DNA of 64,000 nt from Actinomadura litoris (GCF_009733595.1 NZ_WOFH01000009.1:62001-126000); one strand, 5' to 3'. Shown: positions 17,201-25,334, numbered from the stretch's first letter. Notes: a model not told the origin generated them from the sequence alone. Numbers and translations are program-made.

Positions 17201-17587
17201 CTCGCGCAGGGCGTGGTCGCCGAACAGCCGCGCGGCGTAGGAGTGGTAGGTCGAGACCATCGGCTCGCCGTCGAACAGCGCCTCGCCGCCGAGCCGCTCC
17301 AGCTCGTCGGCGGGCAGCGCCTCGCGCAGCGTGTCGAGCCGCTTGCGGACGCGGACGCCCAGCTCGGCGGCGGCCTTGCGGGTGAAGGTCAGCCCGAGCA
17401 CGCGCTCGGGCCGCACGAACCCGTTGGCGACCAGCCACACCACCCGCGCGGCCATCGTCTCGCTCTTGCCCGACCCGGCGCCCGCGATCACCGCCATCGG
17501 CGCGAGCGGCGCCTCGATCACCCGCGCCTGCTCGTCGGTCGGCGGCGGGATCTCCAGCAGCCGGGCCAGCTCCCCCGGCGTGATCAC
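14201..17587 (-). CDS. adnB: AdnB: helicase-nuclease subunit for DNA double-strand-break resection
   Basis: A 1128-residue fusion of a UvrD-like SF1 helicase with a C-terminal RecB-type nuclease. Walker A is GAGSGKSE near residue 37, motif Ia GLTFTRKAA, Walker B LLDEYQDTSQAQ, motif III GDPCQSIYGWRG, and motifs V/VI occur as TVHASKGLEWP and YVAVTRA. The nuclease core is VRGRMDAVF...YEVVDWKTGSPP with a downstream VQLAAYRLAW helix. A poly-Glu/Pro linker (EGPAAEEAGPGEAGPGE) interrupts the helicase, as in mycobacterial AdnB. AdnA and AdnB form the actinobacterial counterpart of RecBCD/AddAB. The GTG at 17587 lies 66 nt after adnA, so the two form an operon. Confidence 0.93.
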   Translation of the reverse strand: MITPGELARLLEIPPPTDEQARVIEAPLAPMAVIAGAGSGKSETMAARVVWLVANGFVRPERVLGLTFTRKAAAELGVRVRKRLDTLREALPADELERLGGEALFDGEPMVSTYHSYAARLFGDHALREALEPTMRLISPAVAWQICSRVVDTYNGPMDRVEWQPDTVTKAVMELAGDLSEHLRTPEDVRKVGSWLDERFAALRKPLKPQRDILAKHAVREQLMPLVEAYGRAKADREVIDHGDQMALSARIAYRHPEVGMIERSRFSVVLLDEYQDTSQAQLVLLTSLFSGGHPVTAVGDPCQSIYGWRGASAGNLLRFAHDFPAQPAVAGRRPVPAPVVQLSRSFRNGERVLEAAATIQEELRAETAAVPRLVPGAGREDRGRVECALFATVEDEADRIAARVVRLMAEGVETAPDGGALGEPLRYSGIAVLARKRSQFPLIRRALEARGVPVEVVGLGGLLTVPEVQDVVATLRAVHDPTAGASLARLLTGPRWRLGPRDLVALGRRARALAQDSARDVTPPASAEGPAAEEAGPGEAGPGEAAAGEPEDPLRQLVSELNQETGSLVDALDDLGDPAAYSPEGYGRLRRLRDEMRALRGQVGLPLPDLVTEVERTLGLDIEVAARSGLDPVTARADLDAFVDAAATFAGDAEDPTLGAFLAYLKAAETEEFGLEAGRVGETDSVKLLTVHASKGLEWPVVVVPGLSYVPQKNGGPAKGSIFPSPPQNATRWTANPRVLPFMLRGDRADLPALRGLDKDDLAAFDQACSERDLREERRLAYVAVTRASSLLITTGYWWGSSGRPLGPSPFLEEVRAVCLAGAGTVALWADPPEEGAANPLLADPDEAQWPLAPGERGRADAGARERYEAVVQAARMVEDAISGRTRHWAGDDGLSEADRGRMTAWARDVELLLAERDRGRGGDGTLVELPQNLSVSSLVSLARDPAALARQIRRPMPRPPAPYARRGTAFHAWLESRWGQQRLLDPDELPGAADEGAVDDAHLARLRERFEESEWAAREPLDIEVPFETIIGDRLVRGRMDAVFRSRGGGYEVVDWKTGSPPSGDEAGFASVQLAAYRLAWAELAGVEVGRVSAAFHYVSANRTVRPADLLDADGLAALLESVPSA

Positions 17588-17653
17588 CTCGCCGCCCCCT
17601 CCACCGCCCCGACGACCGCACCGGCCACCGCGCCGACCAGCGGGCGGGCCGGG

Positions 17654-20600
17654 TCAGTCGCCAACCTGACCGCCCTCGTCGTGCACCGGACAGCAGGACC
17701 GTACGGGACACGTCCGACACTTGTCGTTGGCCCGTGCCTGGAACACCTCGCCCGCCATCCCGGTCGCGACGATCTCGACGAGCTTCTTCGGCCACTCGGG
17801 GTCCTCGTCCTGCGAGGGCGGCGGCTGCTCCTGCTCGCGGGCCCGCGCGGCGAAGGCGGCCTTGCCGACCTGGACGAGCTTGGCGCCGCCGGGCTCGATC
17901 AGGCCGTGCCGCTCGAACGCGCCGAGCATCACCGCGTACTGGTAGACGCCGAGCTGCGGGTGCCGCGCGAGGTCCTCCTTCGGGACGGCGCCGCTGGAGG
18001 TCTTGATGTCGATGATGACGGCGCGGCCCTGCTCGTCGCGTTCGGCGCGGTCGATGCGCCCCTTGATGACGACGCGGCCGAGGTCGACCTTGAACGACTC
18101 CTCCAGCGCGACGACCTCGTTGGGGTTGTCGCGGTGCCAGGCGAGGAACCTGTCGACCATCGTCGCCGCCTGGTCGCGCTGCTTCTCCGAGTACCAGCCG
18201 CTGCGGAAGTCGAGGTCCTTCCAGATCTCGTCGAGCCGCTCCGCGACGTGGACCTCGCTGATCCCGTCGTCGGCGCCCGCCATCTCCGCGACCGCGTGGA
18301 TGACCTTGCCCATCGTGCTGAACTCGTTGGGCCCGCCCTCCTGCGCGCCGACGGCGGAGGCGAGCAGCCAGCGCAGCCCGCAGGTGGTGAACGCCTCGAC
18401 CTGGGACGGGGAGATCGTGATCCCCTCGTCCTCGGCGAACGCGGGCCCGGCGTCCGACAGCGCGGTGATCGCGTACCAGTTCTCCGGCCTGGCGCCGCGC
18501 ACCCCGGCGCGGGCGAGCCGCGCGAGGTGCCCGGCGGCGGCGCGGCGCAGCGGCTCGGGACGGGACGGGTCGGCGACCGCCGAGCGCAGGTCGGCGACCA
18601 GCGCCGACAGCGACAGCCAGCGGGTCTTCTCATCGAGCTGCGACTGCTCGATGGCGCCGGGCAGCAGCTCGTTCAGGAACCGGGACGGGCGCTCCTCGGT
18701 GTCGTCGCCGCCGACCGCCGTCACCACCAGCCGTCGGCGGGCGCGGGTGACGGCGACGTAGAACAGGCGGCGCTCCTCGTCCAGCATCTTGGCGGCCATC
18801 GACGCGCCCGCCGCGTCCTTCCCGTCGGGCTCGGCCCCGGCGGCGTGCTCGACCAGCTCCTCGACGCCGAGCAGCGACCCGCGCAGCCGGACGTCGGGCC
18901 ACACGCCCTCCTGCACGCCCGCGACCACGACGACGTCCCACTCCAGGCCCTTGGCGCGGTGCGCGGTGAGGATCCGGACGGCCTCGCCCTCGGGCGCGTG
19001 CTCGGCGAGGGTGTCCCCGGCGATCTCCTGCGCGGCGATCGTGTCGACGAAGAGCTCGGGGCCCGCCTGCGGGAGCCGGTCGACGAACCGCGCCGCGTGG
19101 TCGAACAGCGCGACGACGGCGTCGAGGTCGCGGTCGGCGGCGGCGCCGCGCGTCCCGCCCTTGGCGCTCTGCTCCAGCAGCACGTCGGCCCGGCCGCTCT
19201 CCCGCCACACCTCCCACAGCACGTCCTCGGCGGTGCCGCCGTCGTGGACGGTGCGCCGCGCCACCTCCACCAGGTGCGCGACGCGCTCGGCGGGCGCCCG
19301 CACCCTCTCGTGCACGGCGACCAGCTCGCGCGGATCGTTCACGGCGGCGATCAGCAGGTCGCCCAGCGGCCGCTGCCCGCCCGACAGCTCCTCCAGGTCG
19401 CGCAGCGCGCGCTTGAGGCGCCGCATGGCGAGGGCGTCGGCGCCGCCCAGCGGGCCGGTGAGCAGGTCCTCGGCGACCACCTCGTCCAGGAAGCCCTTCT
19501 GCAGCGCCGCACGCAGCAGCAGCAGGAACGGGCGGACGGCGGGCTCGGCGACCAGCGGCACCTCGTCGCCCGCGACCACCACCGGCACCCCGGCCTGGGC
19601 GAGCGCGCGGCGCAGCACCGGGACCTGCCGGATCGCGCTGCGGACCAGCACCGCCATCCGCGACCACGGCACGCCGTCGAGCAGGTGCGCGCGGCGCAGC
19701 TCGTCGGCGACGAGCGCGGACTCCTGGCTCTCGGAGTCGGCGATCACCGCGCGCACTTCATCGGAGGGTCCAGGGGGGGCGCCCCCCCTGACAGACGCAG
19801 CACGCTTTTCATCGGGGGGTCCAGCGGGGGCAGACGCTGGGCGGACCTCGCCGTCTTCGAGGCCGTCCGGAAGGCGGAGCGCGCGGTGCTCGGCGGCGCC
19901 CGCCGACCCGGCGGGGAGCCGCCGCGCGATCCGGCGGGACGCCTCCAGGATCTCCGGGCCCATCCGGCGGCACGTCCGCAGCGCGACCACCGGCGCGGGC
20001 CGCCCGTCCAGCGTCGGGAAGCGGGTCGGGAACTCCTGGATGCCGCGCACGTCGGCGCCCCGGAACCCGTAGATCGACTGGTCGGGGTCGCCGACGACGA
20101 CGAGGTCGCGGCCCTCCCCCGCCAGGTGCCGCAGCAGCGCCTCCTGCGCGGGGTCGGTGTCCTGGTACTCGTCGACGAACACCGCGTCGTAGGCGTCCTG
20201 CTCGCGGATCCGCGCGTCCTCGTCGACGAGCGTCCCGGCGGCGCGCTGGATCAGCTCGCCGTAGTCGTAGGTCTGGACGGGGTCGAGCGCGAAGCGCTGC
20301 TCGTACCGGTCCATGAACGAGCCGATGGCGGGCCAGTCGTCGCGCCCCCGGATCCGTCCGAGCGCGGCGAGGCCGTCGGAATAGTACTGGCGCTCTACCG
20401 CCCGCAGCGTGAAGTCGCGCAGCTCCTCGGCGAAGCCGCGGGTGGCCAGCGCGGCGCGCAGCCGCTCCGGCCAGTCGCGGGCGCCGTCGGCCAGCTCGCC
20501 CTCCAGCAGCCGCCGCACCTCCAGGAGCTGCTCGGGCCCCGACAGCAGCCTCGGCGCGTCCTCCCCGTTCAGGACGGCGTCGCGGCGCAGCAGCGCGAAC

Positions 20601-20917
20601 GCGTAGCCGTGGAAGGTCAGCGCGAGCGGCGTCCGCGTCGTGCGGTGCAGCCGCCCGGTGATCCGCTGCCGCAGCTCGCCCGCCGCCTTGCGGCTGAACG
20701 TCAGGACGAGGACGCGCTCGGGGTCGGTGCCGCGGTTCTCGATCCGGTCGACGACCGCCTCGACGATCGTCGTCGTCTTGCCGGTGCCGGGCCCGGCGAG
20801 CACCAGCATCGGCCCGCCGGCGTGCTCGACCACCCGCCGCTGCTGCTCGTCGAGCAGGGGCGGGACGGCGCGCGCGGGACCCGCGCGACGCACGAGGCGA
20901 TAGGAAGCTTGCGGCAC
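17654..20917 (-). CDS. adnA: AdnA: helicase-nuclease subunit partner of AdnB
   Basis: A 1087-residue SF1 helicase/nuclease. Walker A is GPGTGKTTT near residue 43, Walker B FVDEYQDTDPAQ, motif III GDPDQSIYGFRGAD, motif V TAHRAKGLEWD, and motif VI YVAVTRARRRL. The C-terminal nuclease has GRIDRAERDE...AVIIDIKTSSG and a QLGVYQYAV helix. Cysteines in TTCGLRW and CRTCPVRSCCP suggest the iron-sulfur-stapled nuclease fold of AddB/Cas4. The GTG at 20917 lacks a clear ribosome-binding site. Around residues 365-390 the frame contains a low-complexity insertion carrying a 20-bp DNA palindrome and a 17-bp direct repeat, described separately. Confidence 0.93.
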   Translation of the reverse strand: MPQASYRLVRRAGPARAVPPLLDEQQRRVVEHAGGPMLVLAGPGTGKTTTIVEAVVDRIENRGTDPERVLVLTFSRKAAGELRQRITGRLHRTTRTPLALTFHGYAFALLRRDAVLNGEDAPRLLSGPEQLLEVRRLLEGELADGARDWPERLRAALATRGFAEELRDFTLRAVERQYYSDGLAALGRIRGRDDWPAIGSFMDRYEQRFALDPVQTYDYGELIQRAAGTLVDEDARIREQDAYDAVFVDEYQDTDPAQEALLRHLAGEGRDLVVVGDPDQSIYGFRGADVRGIQEFPTRFPTLDGRPAPVVALRTCRRMGPEILEASRRIARRLPAGSAGAAEHRALRLPDGLEDGEVRPASAPAGPPDEKRAASVRGGAPPGPSDEVRAVIADSESQESALVADELRRAHLLDGVPWSRMAVLVRSAIRQVPVLRRALAQAGVPVVVAGDEVPLVAEPAVRPFLLLLRAALQKGFLDEVVAEDLLTGPLGGADALAMRRLKRALRDLEELSGGQRPLGDLLIAAVNDPRELVAVHERVRAPAERVAHLVEVARRTVHDGGTAEDVLWEVWRESGRADVLLEQSAKGGTRGAAADRDLDAVVALFDHAARFVDRLPQAGPELFVDTIAAQEIAGDTLAEHAPEGEAVRILTAHRAKGLEWDVVVVAGVQEGVWPDVRLRGSLLGVEELVEHAAGAEPDGKDAAGASMAAKMLDEERRLFYVAVTRARRRLVVTAVGGDDTEERPSRFLNELLPGAIEQSQLDEKTRWLSLSALVADLRSAVADPSRPEPLRRAAAGHLARLARAGVRGARPENWYAITALSDAGPAFAEDEGITISPSQVEAFTTCGLRWLLASAVGAQEGGPNEFSTMGKVIHAVAEMAGADDGISEVHVAERLDEIWKDLDFRSGWYSEKQRDQAATMVDRFLAWHRDNPNEVVALEESFKVDLGRVVIKGRIDRAERDEQGRAVIIDIKTSSGAVPKEDLARHPQLGVYQYAVMLGAFERHGLIEPGGAKLVQVGKAAFAARAREQEQPPPSQDEDPEWPKKLVEIVATGMAGEVFQARANDKCRTCPVRSCCPVHDEGGQVGD
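19757..19824. repeat. Palindromic GC repeat with direct-repeat flanks inside adnA
   Basis: A perfect 20-bp palindrome, CAGGGGGGGCGCCCCCCCTG, lies at 19771-19790. A 17-bp sequence beginning TTCATCGG and ending GGTCCAG occurs at 19757-19773 and again at 19808-19824 with one mismatch. The 51-nt offset keeps the adnA frame open and encodes two Gly-Pro-Pro/Ser-Asp-Glu copies around RGGAPP. It resembles a dispersed palindromic element inserted in frame. Confidence 0.7.
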
Positions 20918-21045
20918 AACATTTCATTGGAGCAGATCACCGGGGCCGTTCGGACCACATCGCACGCATGTCGCGCATGTGGCGAGGTCGCACGGCGGTG
21001 ATGAAGGGGGGCGAGGCGGTCAGGGCGTGAGAAGCGTCACGGGGG

Positions 21046-21369
21046 TCAGGGCGCCTCGTCGACTTCGACGTCCATCCAGCGGGCGCGGGACATGTCGACG
21101 CGGCTCCCGTCCGGGCGCAGCGGCGTGCCCTCGGCGCGGTAGTGCTCGTGGGCGACGATCTCGTGGCCGCTCGGGGGTCTGCCGTCCGACCGGGTCACCC
21201 GCCACCACGGGACGGCGCCCCCGTACAGCGACATCACGCGCCCGACCTGCCGGGGCCCGCCCTTCCCGACGAGTTCGGCGAGGTCCCCGTAGGACATGAC
21301 GCGACCGGGCGGGATCCGCTCGACCGCGTCCAGGACGGCCTCGGCGTACTCGTCAGGTTCCGACCACAC
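21046..21369 (-). CDS. Alkyltransferase-like (ATL) DNA-damage recognition protein
   Basis: A 107-residue protein of the MGMT/ATL family. It has the helix-turn-helix and arginine-finger region (VERIPPGRVMSYGDLAEL), but the methyl-accepting cysteine motif PCHRV is replaced by PWWRV, so it cannot perform direct alkyl transfer. ATL proteins bind O6-alkylguanine and hand lesions to nucleotide excision repair. GTG at 21369 was preferred because GGGAGG lies 8 nt upstream; an ATG at 21387 in the same frame has no such site. The start lies within the 3' end of the mycosin-like gene (17-nt overlap). Its position next to adnAB is conserved in mycobacteria. Confidence 0.88.
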   Translation of the reverse strand: MWSEPDEYAEAVLDAVERIPPGRVMSYGDLAELVGKGGPRQVGRVMSLYGGAVPWWRVTRSDGRPPSGHEIVAHEHYRAEGTPLRPDGSRVDMSRARWMDVEVDEAP

Positions 21370-22915
21370 CGTCCGATCCTCCCGCATCACCGGAGTCGTC
21401 GGGCTCGCCGGGCGGGCGCGCCCCGTTCGGCGGGGGCCCCGGCGGCGCGAACGACGGCGCGCCCGGCGGCGTGTTCGATGGTGTGTTCGGTGGCGTGTTC
21501 GGTGGCGGCGGATACGCGGGGCCGGGCTGCCGCATGTACGAGGGCGGACGGTGCGGAGGGGCGCCGGGCGAGCGGCCCCCGAAGGAGGGGGGCTGCCCGG
21601 GGCGTCCGCCGAACGGAGGCCCGGTCGGCCCGCCGAAGAAGCCGGCCGGGGCGGGCGCCAGGGCGGGGCGGGGGTGGCGGCGGTGGAAGGCCACCGAGAT
21701 CGCCACGGCGGCCAGCGTCCCGCCTGCGCCCACGACGATGATCGCCAGGATCAGCGGGTTGACCCACCCGGGCCGGTCGATGATCGCCACCGGGCCCGGC
21801 TCGGCGTCGCCGAACCGGTCGCGGGCGGGCTTGCCCGCGGCGGCGCCGGGGCGGGCGGAGGTCAGCGTGTCCGCCGCCGCGAGCGCGCGCTGGGCGTTGA
21901 CCTGGCCGAACCCGATCTCCGGGCCGTACTTGCCGCTCGGCCCGTAGCGGGTGCCGGCGATGAGCGCCTGGGAGACCAGCGCGGGCGGCAGCTTCGGATG
22001 CCGGGCGCGGATCAGCGCGGCGATGCCCGACACGAGCGCGCAGGCGTCGCTCGTGCCGCCGCTGCGGTAGTAGGCGCCGTCGGATCCGGCCACGGGGATG
22101 TCGATGCCGGGCGCCCCTAGCAGCACCGAGTAGTTGCGGTTGGAGAAGGGGACGCGGGCGTGCGCGCTGTCGGTCGCGGCGACCGCGATCACGCCCGGGT
22201 AGGACGCGGGGTAGGAGTAGGGCGCGAAGCCGTCCCCGTCGAGGAGGCCCCGCTTGTCGCCCTCGTTCCCGGCCGCCGCGACGACCACGATGCCCTTGCC
22301 GATGGCGTAGCCGACGGCCTCCCGCTCCTCCGCCGACTCCCGGCTCTCGCCGAGCGAGAGGTTGATCACGTCGGCGCCGTGGTCGGCGGCGTGGCGGATG
22401 CCGCGCGCGACCGCGCTCTCGGACCGCTCGTCGGTGCGGAACCGCCGGTAGCTGGGGTCGCCCTTCTGGCCGATGACGCGGATCGACAGCACCCTCGACT
22501 CGGGCGCGACCCCGATGACGCCGTCCTTCCCGCCGGGCCCGTGGCCGTGCCCGGCGATCAGCGAGGCCATGTTGGTGCCGTGCATCTGGAGCGGCTTGGT
22601 CCCCGCGTCGATCGGGGCGAGCATGTTCGGGCCGGTGGTGACCGACCCGGCGAGGTCGGGATGGCTCCCCACGACGCCGGTGTCGACCACGGCGACGGTC
22701 ACGCCCCGGCCCCGCGTGATCTTCCACGCGGCGGGGACGTCGAGGTCGTCCAGGATCGGCTGCTGCGCCGCGCGGATCTCGTCGGCGCGCGCGGCCGCGG
22801 CGGGCGCGACCGGGACCCACGCCCCGCAGACCGGCGCGGCGACGGCCGCCGCCGCGAGCACCGCCGCGGCCCCGCGCACGCGGGCGCGGGTCCGGGCGCG
22901 CACCGGGGCGCGCAT
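21353..22915 (-). CDS. Mycosin-like membrane-anchored subtilase (S8)
   Basis: A 520-residue exported serine protease. A signal peptide covers about residues 1-42 (VRGAAAVLAAAAVAAPV). The catalytic triad is intact: Asp in VAVVDTGVVGSHPDL, His in QMHGTNMASLIAGHG, and Ser in GGTSDACALVSG. VVVAAAGNEGD holds the oxyanion Asn. One transmembrane helix follows (PLILAIIVVGAGGTLAAVAI), then a Pro/Gly-rich cytosolic tail of about 130 residues. This layout is that of type VII secretion mycosins, but no ESX genes are nearby and the tail is unusually long. The ATG at 22915 begins five bases after the preceding stop; a GTG at 22927 overlapping it is an alternative. It is likely co-transcribed with the upstream membrane protein. 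Confidence 0.85.
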   Translation of the reverse strand: MRAPVRARTRARVRGAAAVLAAAAVAAPVCGAWVPVAPAAAARADEIRAAQQPILDDLDVPAAWKITRGRGVTVAVVDTGVVGSHPDLAGSVTTGPNMLAPIDAGTKPLQMHGTNMASLIAGHGHGPGGKDGVIGVAPESRVLSIRVIGQKGDPSYRRFRTDERSESAVARGIRHAADHGADVINLSLGESRESAEEREAVGYAIGKGIVVVAAAGNEGDKRGLLDGDGFAPYSYPASYPGVIAVAATDSAHARVPFSNRNYSVLLGAPGIDIPVAGSDGAYYRSGGTSDACALVSGIAALIRARHPKLPPALVSQALIAGTRYGPSGKYGPEIGFGQVNAQRALAAADTLTSARPGAAAGKPARDRFGDAEPGPVAIIDRPGWVNPLILAIIVVGAGGTLAAVAISVAFHRRHPRPALAPAPAGFFGGPTGPPFGGRPGQPPSFGGRSPGAPPHRPPSYMRQPGPAYPPPPNTPPNTPSNTPPGAPSFAPPGPPPNGARPPGEPDDSGDAGGSDGVVGT

Positions 22916-22920
22916 CCGGG

Positions 22921-23811
22921 TCAGCACCGCCACTCGCTGCGGTCGCAGTCCGGCAGGGACCGGACCGACAGCGACCGCGCCACCGCGCGGCCGAGCTGCG
23001 GCGCGACGATGAACGGCTCGCCGGGGCGCGGCTTCTTGACGGCGGCGGCGGGGCGCCCGTCGGTCTGGCCGGACGTGGTCAGCACGACATAGGGGCCGCC
23101 GCGGTCGAACGTCCGGTCCTGCCGGGCGGCGTCGGTGAAGCGGGCGGCGGCCGTCCCGGGGAACGCGGCGGCCTTCAGCGCGGGGGCGACGGTGCCGGTC
23201 CCGTCCGGGCCGTGCGAGTCGGGAAGCTCCTTGAACGCCCTGTCGGCCTGCCAGGGGTCGGGGAAGACCGCGACGCCGACGGTGACGACGACCCCTTCGA
23301 GCTGGTCGGTGTAGGTGGCGCGCAGCACCGCCTTGCAGCCGTGCTTGCGCAGCGTCGTCATCAGGCCGGGGTCCACTCCCTGCTCGCAGCCGGTGTCGGG
23401 GACGATGCCCATCCGCGTCGCGTACTCGCTGCGGCCCTCGTCGGGTGCGTAGCTGAGCCGCGCGGGGAAGACCCGGTCGGCGGGCCACGCCTCCCAGCGC
23501 CGCGCGACCTCGGCGTTGGCGGCGCGCTGCAGCTCGGCGTTGGTGGGGTCGCGGTGCAGGGTCGTCCAGGCCCCGGCGGCGCCGATGACGGTCATCGCGA
23601 GGTAGCAGCAGCCGACGACGGCGGCCACGAGCATCCACTGCCGGGCGCGCAGGCCGAGCACGGTCGGCGGACGGATCGCCGGCGGGCCCGCGAGGGGGAC
23701 GGGCGGCGGGCCGGCGAGGCGGCCGGGGGGCGCGGCGCCGTGGTGGTGACCGGCGTCGGGCGGCCCGGGCGGTCTGGGCGGCTGCTGGGGGGAGGGGGGC
23801 AGGAATGCCAC
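22921..23811 (-). CDS. Single-pass membrane protein of unknown function upstream of the mycosin
   Basis: A 296-residue protein not recognised as a named family. The N-terminal 60 residues are Pro/Gly/His-rich and probably cytoplasmic. One transmembrane helix follows (WMLVAAVVGCCYLAMTVIGAA, about residues 58-80). The remaining 215 residues are extracytoplasmic with four cysteines (DTGCEQG, KHGCKAV, PDCDRSEWRC), suggesting disulfides. It ends five bases before the mycosin gene on the same strand, so the pair is probably an operon and may work together at the membrane. The start is uncertain: GTG at 23811 or GTG at 23874 are in frame, and neither has a good ribosome-binding site. Confidence 0.65.
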   Translation of the reverse strand: MAFLPPSPQQPPRPPGPPDAGHHHGAAPPGRLAGPPPVPLAGPPAIRPPTVLGLRARQWMLVAAVVGCCYLAMTVIGAAGAWTTLHRDPTNAELQRAANAEVARRWEAWPADRVFPARLSYAPDEGRSEYATRMGIVPDTGCEQGVDPGLMTTLRKHGCKAVLRATYTDQLEGVVVTVGVAVFPDPWQADRAFKELPDSHGPDGTGTVAPALKAAAFPGTAAARFTDAARQDRTFDRGGPYVVLTTSGQTDGRPAAAVKKPRPGEPFIVAPQLGRAVARSLSVRSLPDCDRSEWRC

Positions 23812-23938
23812 AACAGCCAAGATTAACTGGGCTTCACGACATTCCGCCCTGACATCGCGGTAAGGGCGCTTCACCCAGGCACGACATCACCACCTGACAG
23901 CCGGGTCAGGGCGCGCCGGAGGCGGACACCGCGCTCGG

Positions 23939-23964
23939 GGAATTCCGCTGGACATGGCAAGGTT
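23939..23964 (+). promoter_or_regulatory. SigR/SigH-type promoter for moeZ
   Basis: GGAAT at 23939-23943 and GTT at 23962-23964 are separated by exactly 18 nt, an exact match to the SigR consensus. The moeZ GTG start is 58 nt downstream. Sulfur-carrier activation genes of this type are plausible members of the thiol-stress regulon; activity is inferred. Confidence 0.65.
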
Positions 23965-24022
23965 GTGCCGTAAGGACATGACGTCCCCCGTACCAGCCGA
24001 GCGTCAGCACAGGAGCATCACC

Positions 24023-25204
24023 GTGTCGTTGCCACCTCTGGTCGAGCCCGCAGCCGAGCTCACCCGCGACGAGGTCAACCGCTACTCGCGGCACCTCATC
24101 ATTCCCGACGTGGGGATGGCCGGGCAGAAGCGCCTCAAGAACGCCAAGGTCCTGGTCGTCGGCGCGGGCGGCCTCGGCTCCCCGGCCCTGATGTACCTGG
24201 CCGCCGCCGGCGTCGGGACGCTCGGCGTCGTCGACTTCGACATCGTGGACGAGTCGAACCTCCAGCGCCAGGTCATCCACCGGCAGTCCTCGCTCGGCAA
24301 GCCGAAGGTCGAGTCCGCCGCCGCGACCGTCCGTGAGATCAACCCGCTGATCGAGGTCGTGGTGCACAACACCGCGCTCGACCGCGACAACATCATGGAC
24401 ATCTTCGCCGAGTACGACCTGATCCTGGACGGCACCGACAACTTCGCCACCCGGTACATGGTCAACGACGCGGCCGTGCTGCTCGGCAAGCCGTACGTGT
24501 GGGGCTCGATCTACCGCTTCGACGGCCAGGCGTCGGTGTTCTGGGCCGAGCACGGCCCCTGCTACCGCTGCCTCTACCCCGAGCCGCCGCCGCCCGGCAT
24601 GGTCCCCTCCTGCGCGGAGGGCGGGGTGCTCGGCGTGCTGTGCGCCTCGATCGGCTCGATCCAGGTGAACGAGGCCATCAAGCTCCTCGCGGGCATCGGC
24701 GAGCCGCTGGTCGGCCGCCTCATGATCTACGACGCCCTGGAGATGACCTACCGCTCGGTCAAGGTCCGCAAGGACCCGGAGTGCCCGCTGTGCGGGAAGA
24801 ACCCGACGCAGACCGAGCTGATGGAGGACTACGAGGCGTTCTGCGGCGCGGTCTCCGAGGAGGCCGCCGAGGCCGCCGCGCAGTCCACGATCTCCGTCCA
24901 CGACCTCAAGGGCATGCAGGACCGCGGCGAGGACATCTTCCTCGTGGACGTCCGCGAGCAGAACGAGTACGAGATCGTCTCGATCCCGGGCGCGACGCTG
25001 ATCCCGAAGGGCGAGTTCCTGAACGGCTCGGCGCTGGAGCGCCTCCCGCAGGACCGCAAGATCGTCCTGCACTGCAAGTCGGGCGCGCGGTCGGCCGAGG
25101 CGCTGGCCGTGGTCAAGAACGCGGGCTTCGCGGACGCCGTGCACGTCGGCGGCGGCGTGCTGGCCTGGGTGAAGCAGATCGACCCGAGCCAGCCGTCCTA
25201 CTGA
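24023..25204 (+). CDS. moeZ: MoeZ: E1-like adenylyltransferase/sulfurtransferase
   Basis: A 393-residue ThiF/MoeB-rhodanese fusion that adenylates and thiolates small sulfur-carrier proteins for molybdopterin, thiocarboxylate and cysteine pathways. The nucleotide-binding loop is VVGAGGLGSPALMYLAAAG, the E1 arginine/aspartate motif is DESNLQRQ, and zinc cysteines are CYRCLYP and CPLCGK. The C-terminal rhodanese domain begins near residue 295 and its active-site loop is HCKSGARSAEA. The GTG at 24023 has AGGAG 7 nt upstream and gives the SLPPLVEPA N-terminus characteristic of the family. It is followed by a strong terminator and preceded by a SigR-type promoter. Confidence 0.94.
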   Translation: MSLPPLVEPAAELTRDEVNRYSRHLIIPDVGMAGQKRLKNAKVLVVGAGGLGSPALMYLAAAGVGTLGVVDFDIVDESNLQRQVIHRQSSLGKPKVESAAATVREINPLIEVVVHNTALDRDNIMDIFAEYDLILDGTDNFATRYMVNDAAVLLGKPYVWGSIYRFDGQASVFWAEHGPCYRCLYPEPPPPGMVPSCAEGGVLGVLCASIGSIQVNEAIKLLAGIGEPLVGRLMIYDALEMTYRSVKVRKDPECPLCGKNPTQTELMEDYEAFCGAVSEEAAEAAAQSTISVHDLKGMQDRGEDIFLVDVREQNEYEIVSIPGATLIPKGEFLNGSALERLPQDRKIVLHCKSGARSAEALAVVKNAGFADAVHVGGGVLAWVKQIDPSQPSY

Positions 25205-25265
25205 TCCGGCACTGAGCCGATACCGAGCCGGCACTGAGCCAACCCGCTGCCAGGCGGGTGTGCGG

Positions 25266-25305
25266 GACCCCCGGAACCGGTCACGGTTCCGGGGGTCTCT
25301 TGTTT
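25266..25305 (+). terminator. Rho-independent terminator of moeZ
   Basis: A 14-bp stem (25266-25279 with 25284-25297) closes on a four-base GTCA loop and is followed by a short T-rich stretch (CTCTTGTTT). It lies 61 nt after the moeZ stop codon. Confidence 0.88.
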
Positions 25306-25334
25306 CCGGTGCGGCTGTCCGGTGCGGCTCGGTC

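Noticed and set aside
14105..21001. A 2298-residue open frame on the plus strand opposite adnAB
   Set aside because: It has no domains, is Arg/Gly/Pro/His-rich as expected of antisense GC-rich sequence, and the opposite strand carries complete adnB and adnA.
21046..21369. Active O6-methylguanine-DNA methyltransferase
   Set aside because: The acceptor cysteine motif PCHRV is PWWRV, so it is an alkyltransferase-like protein.
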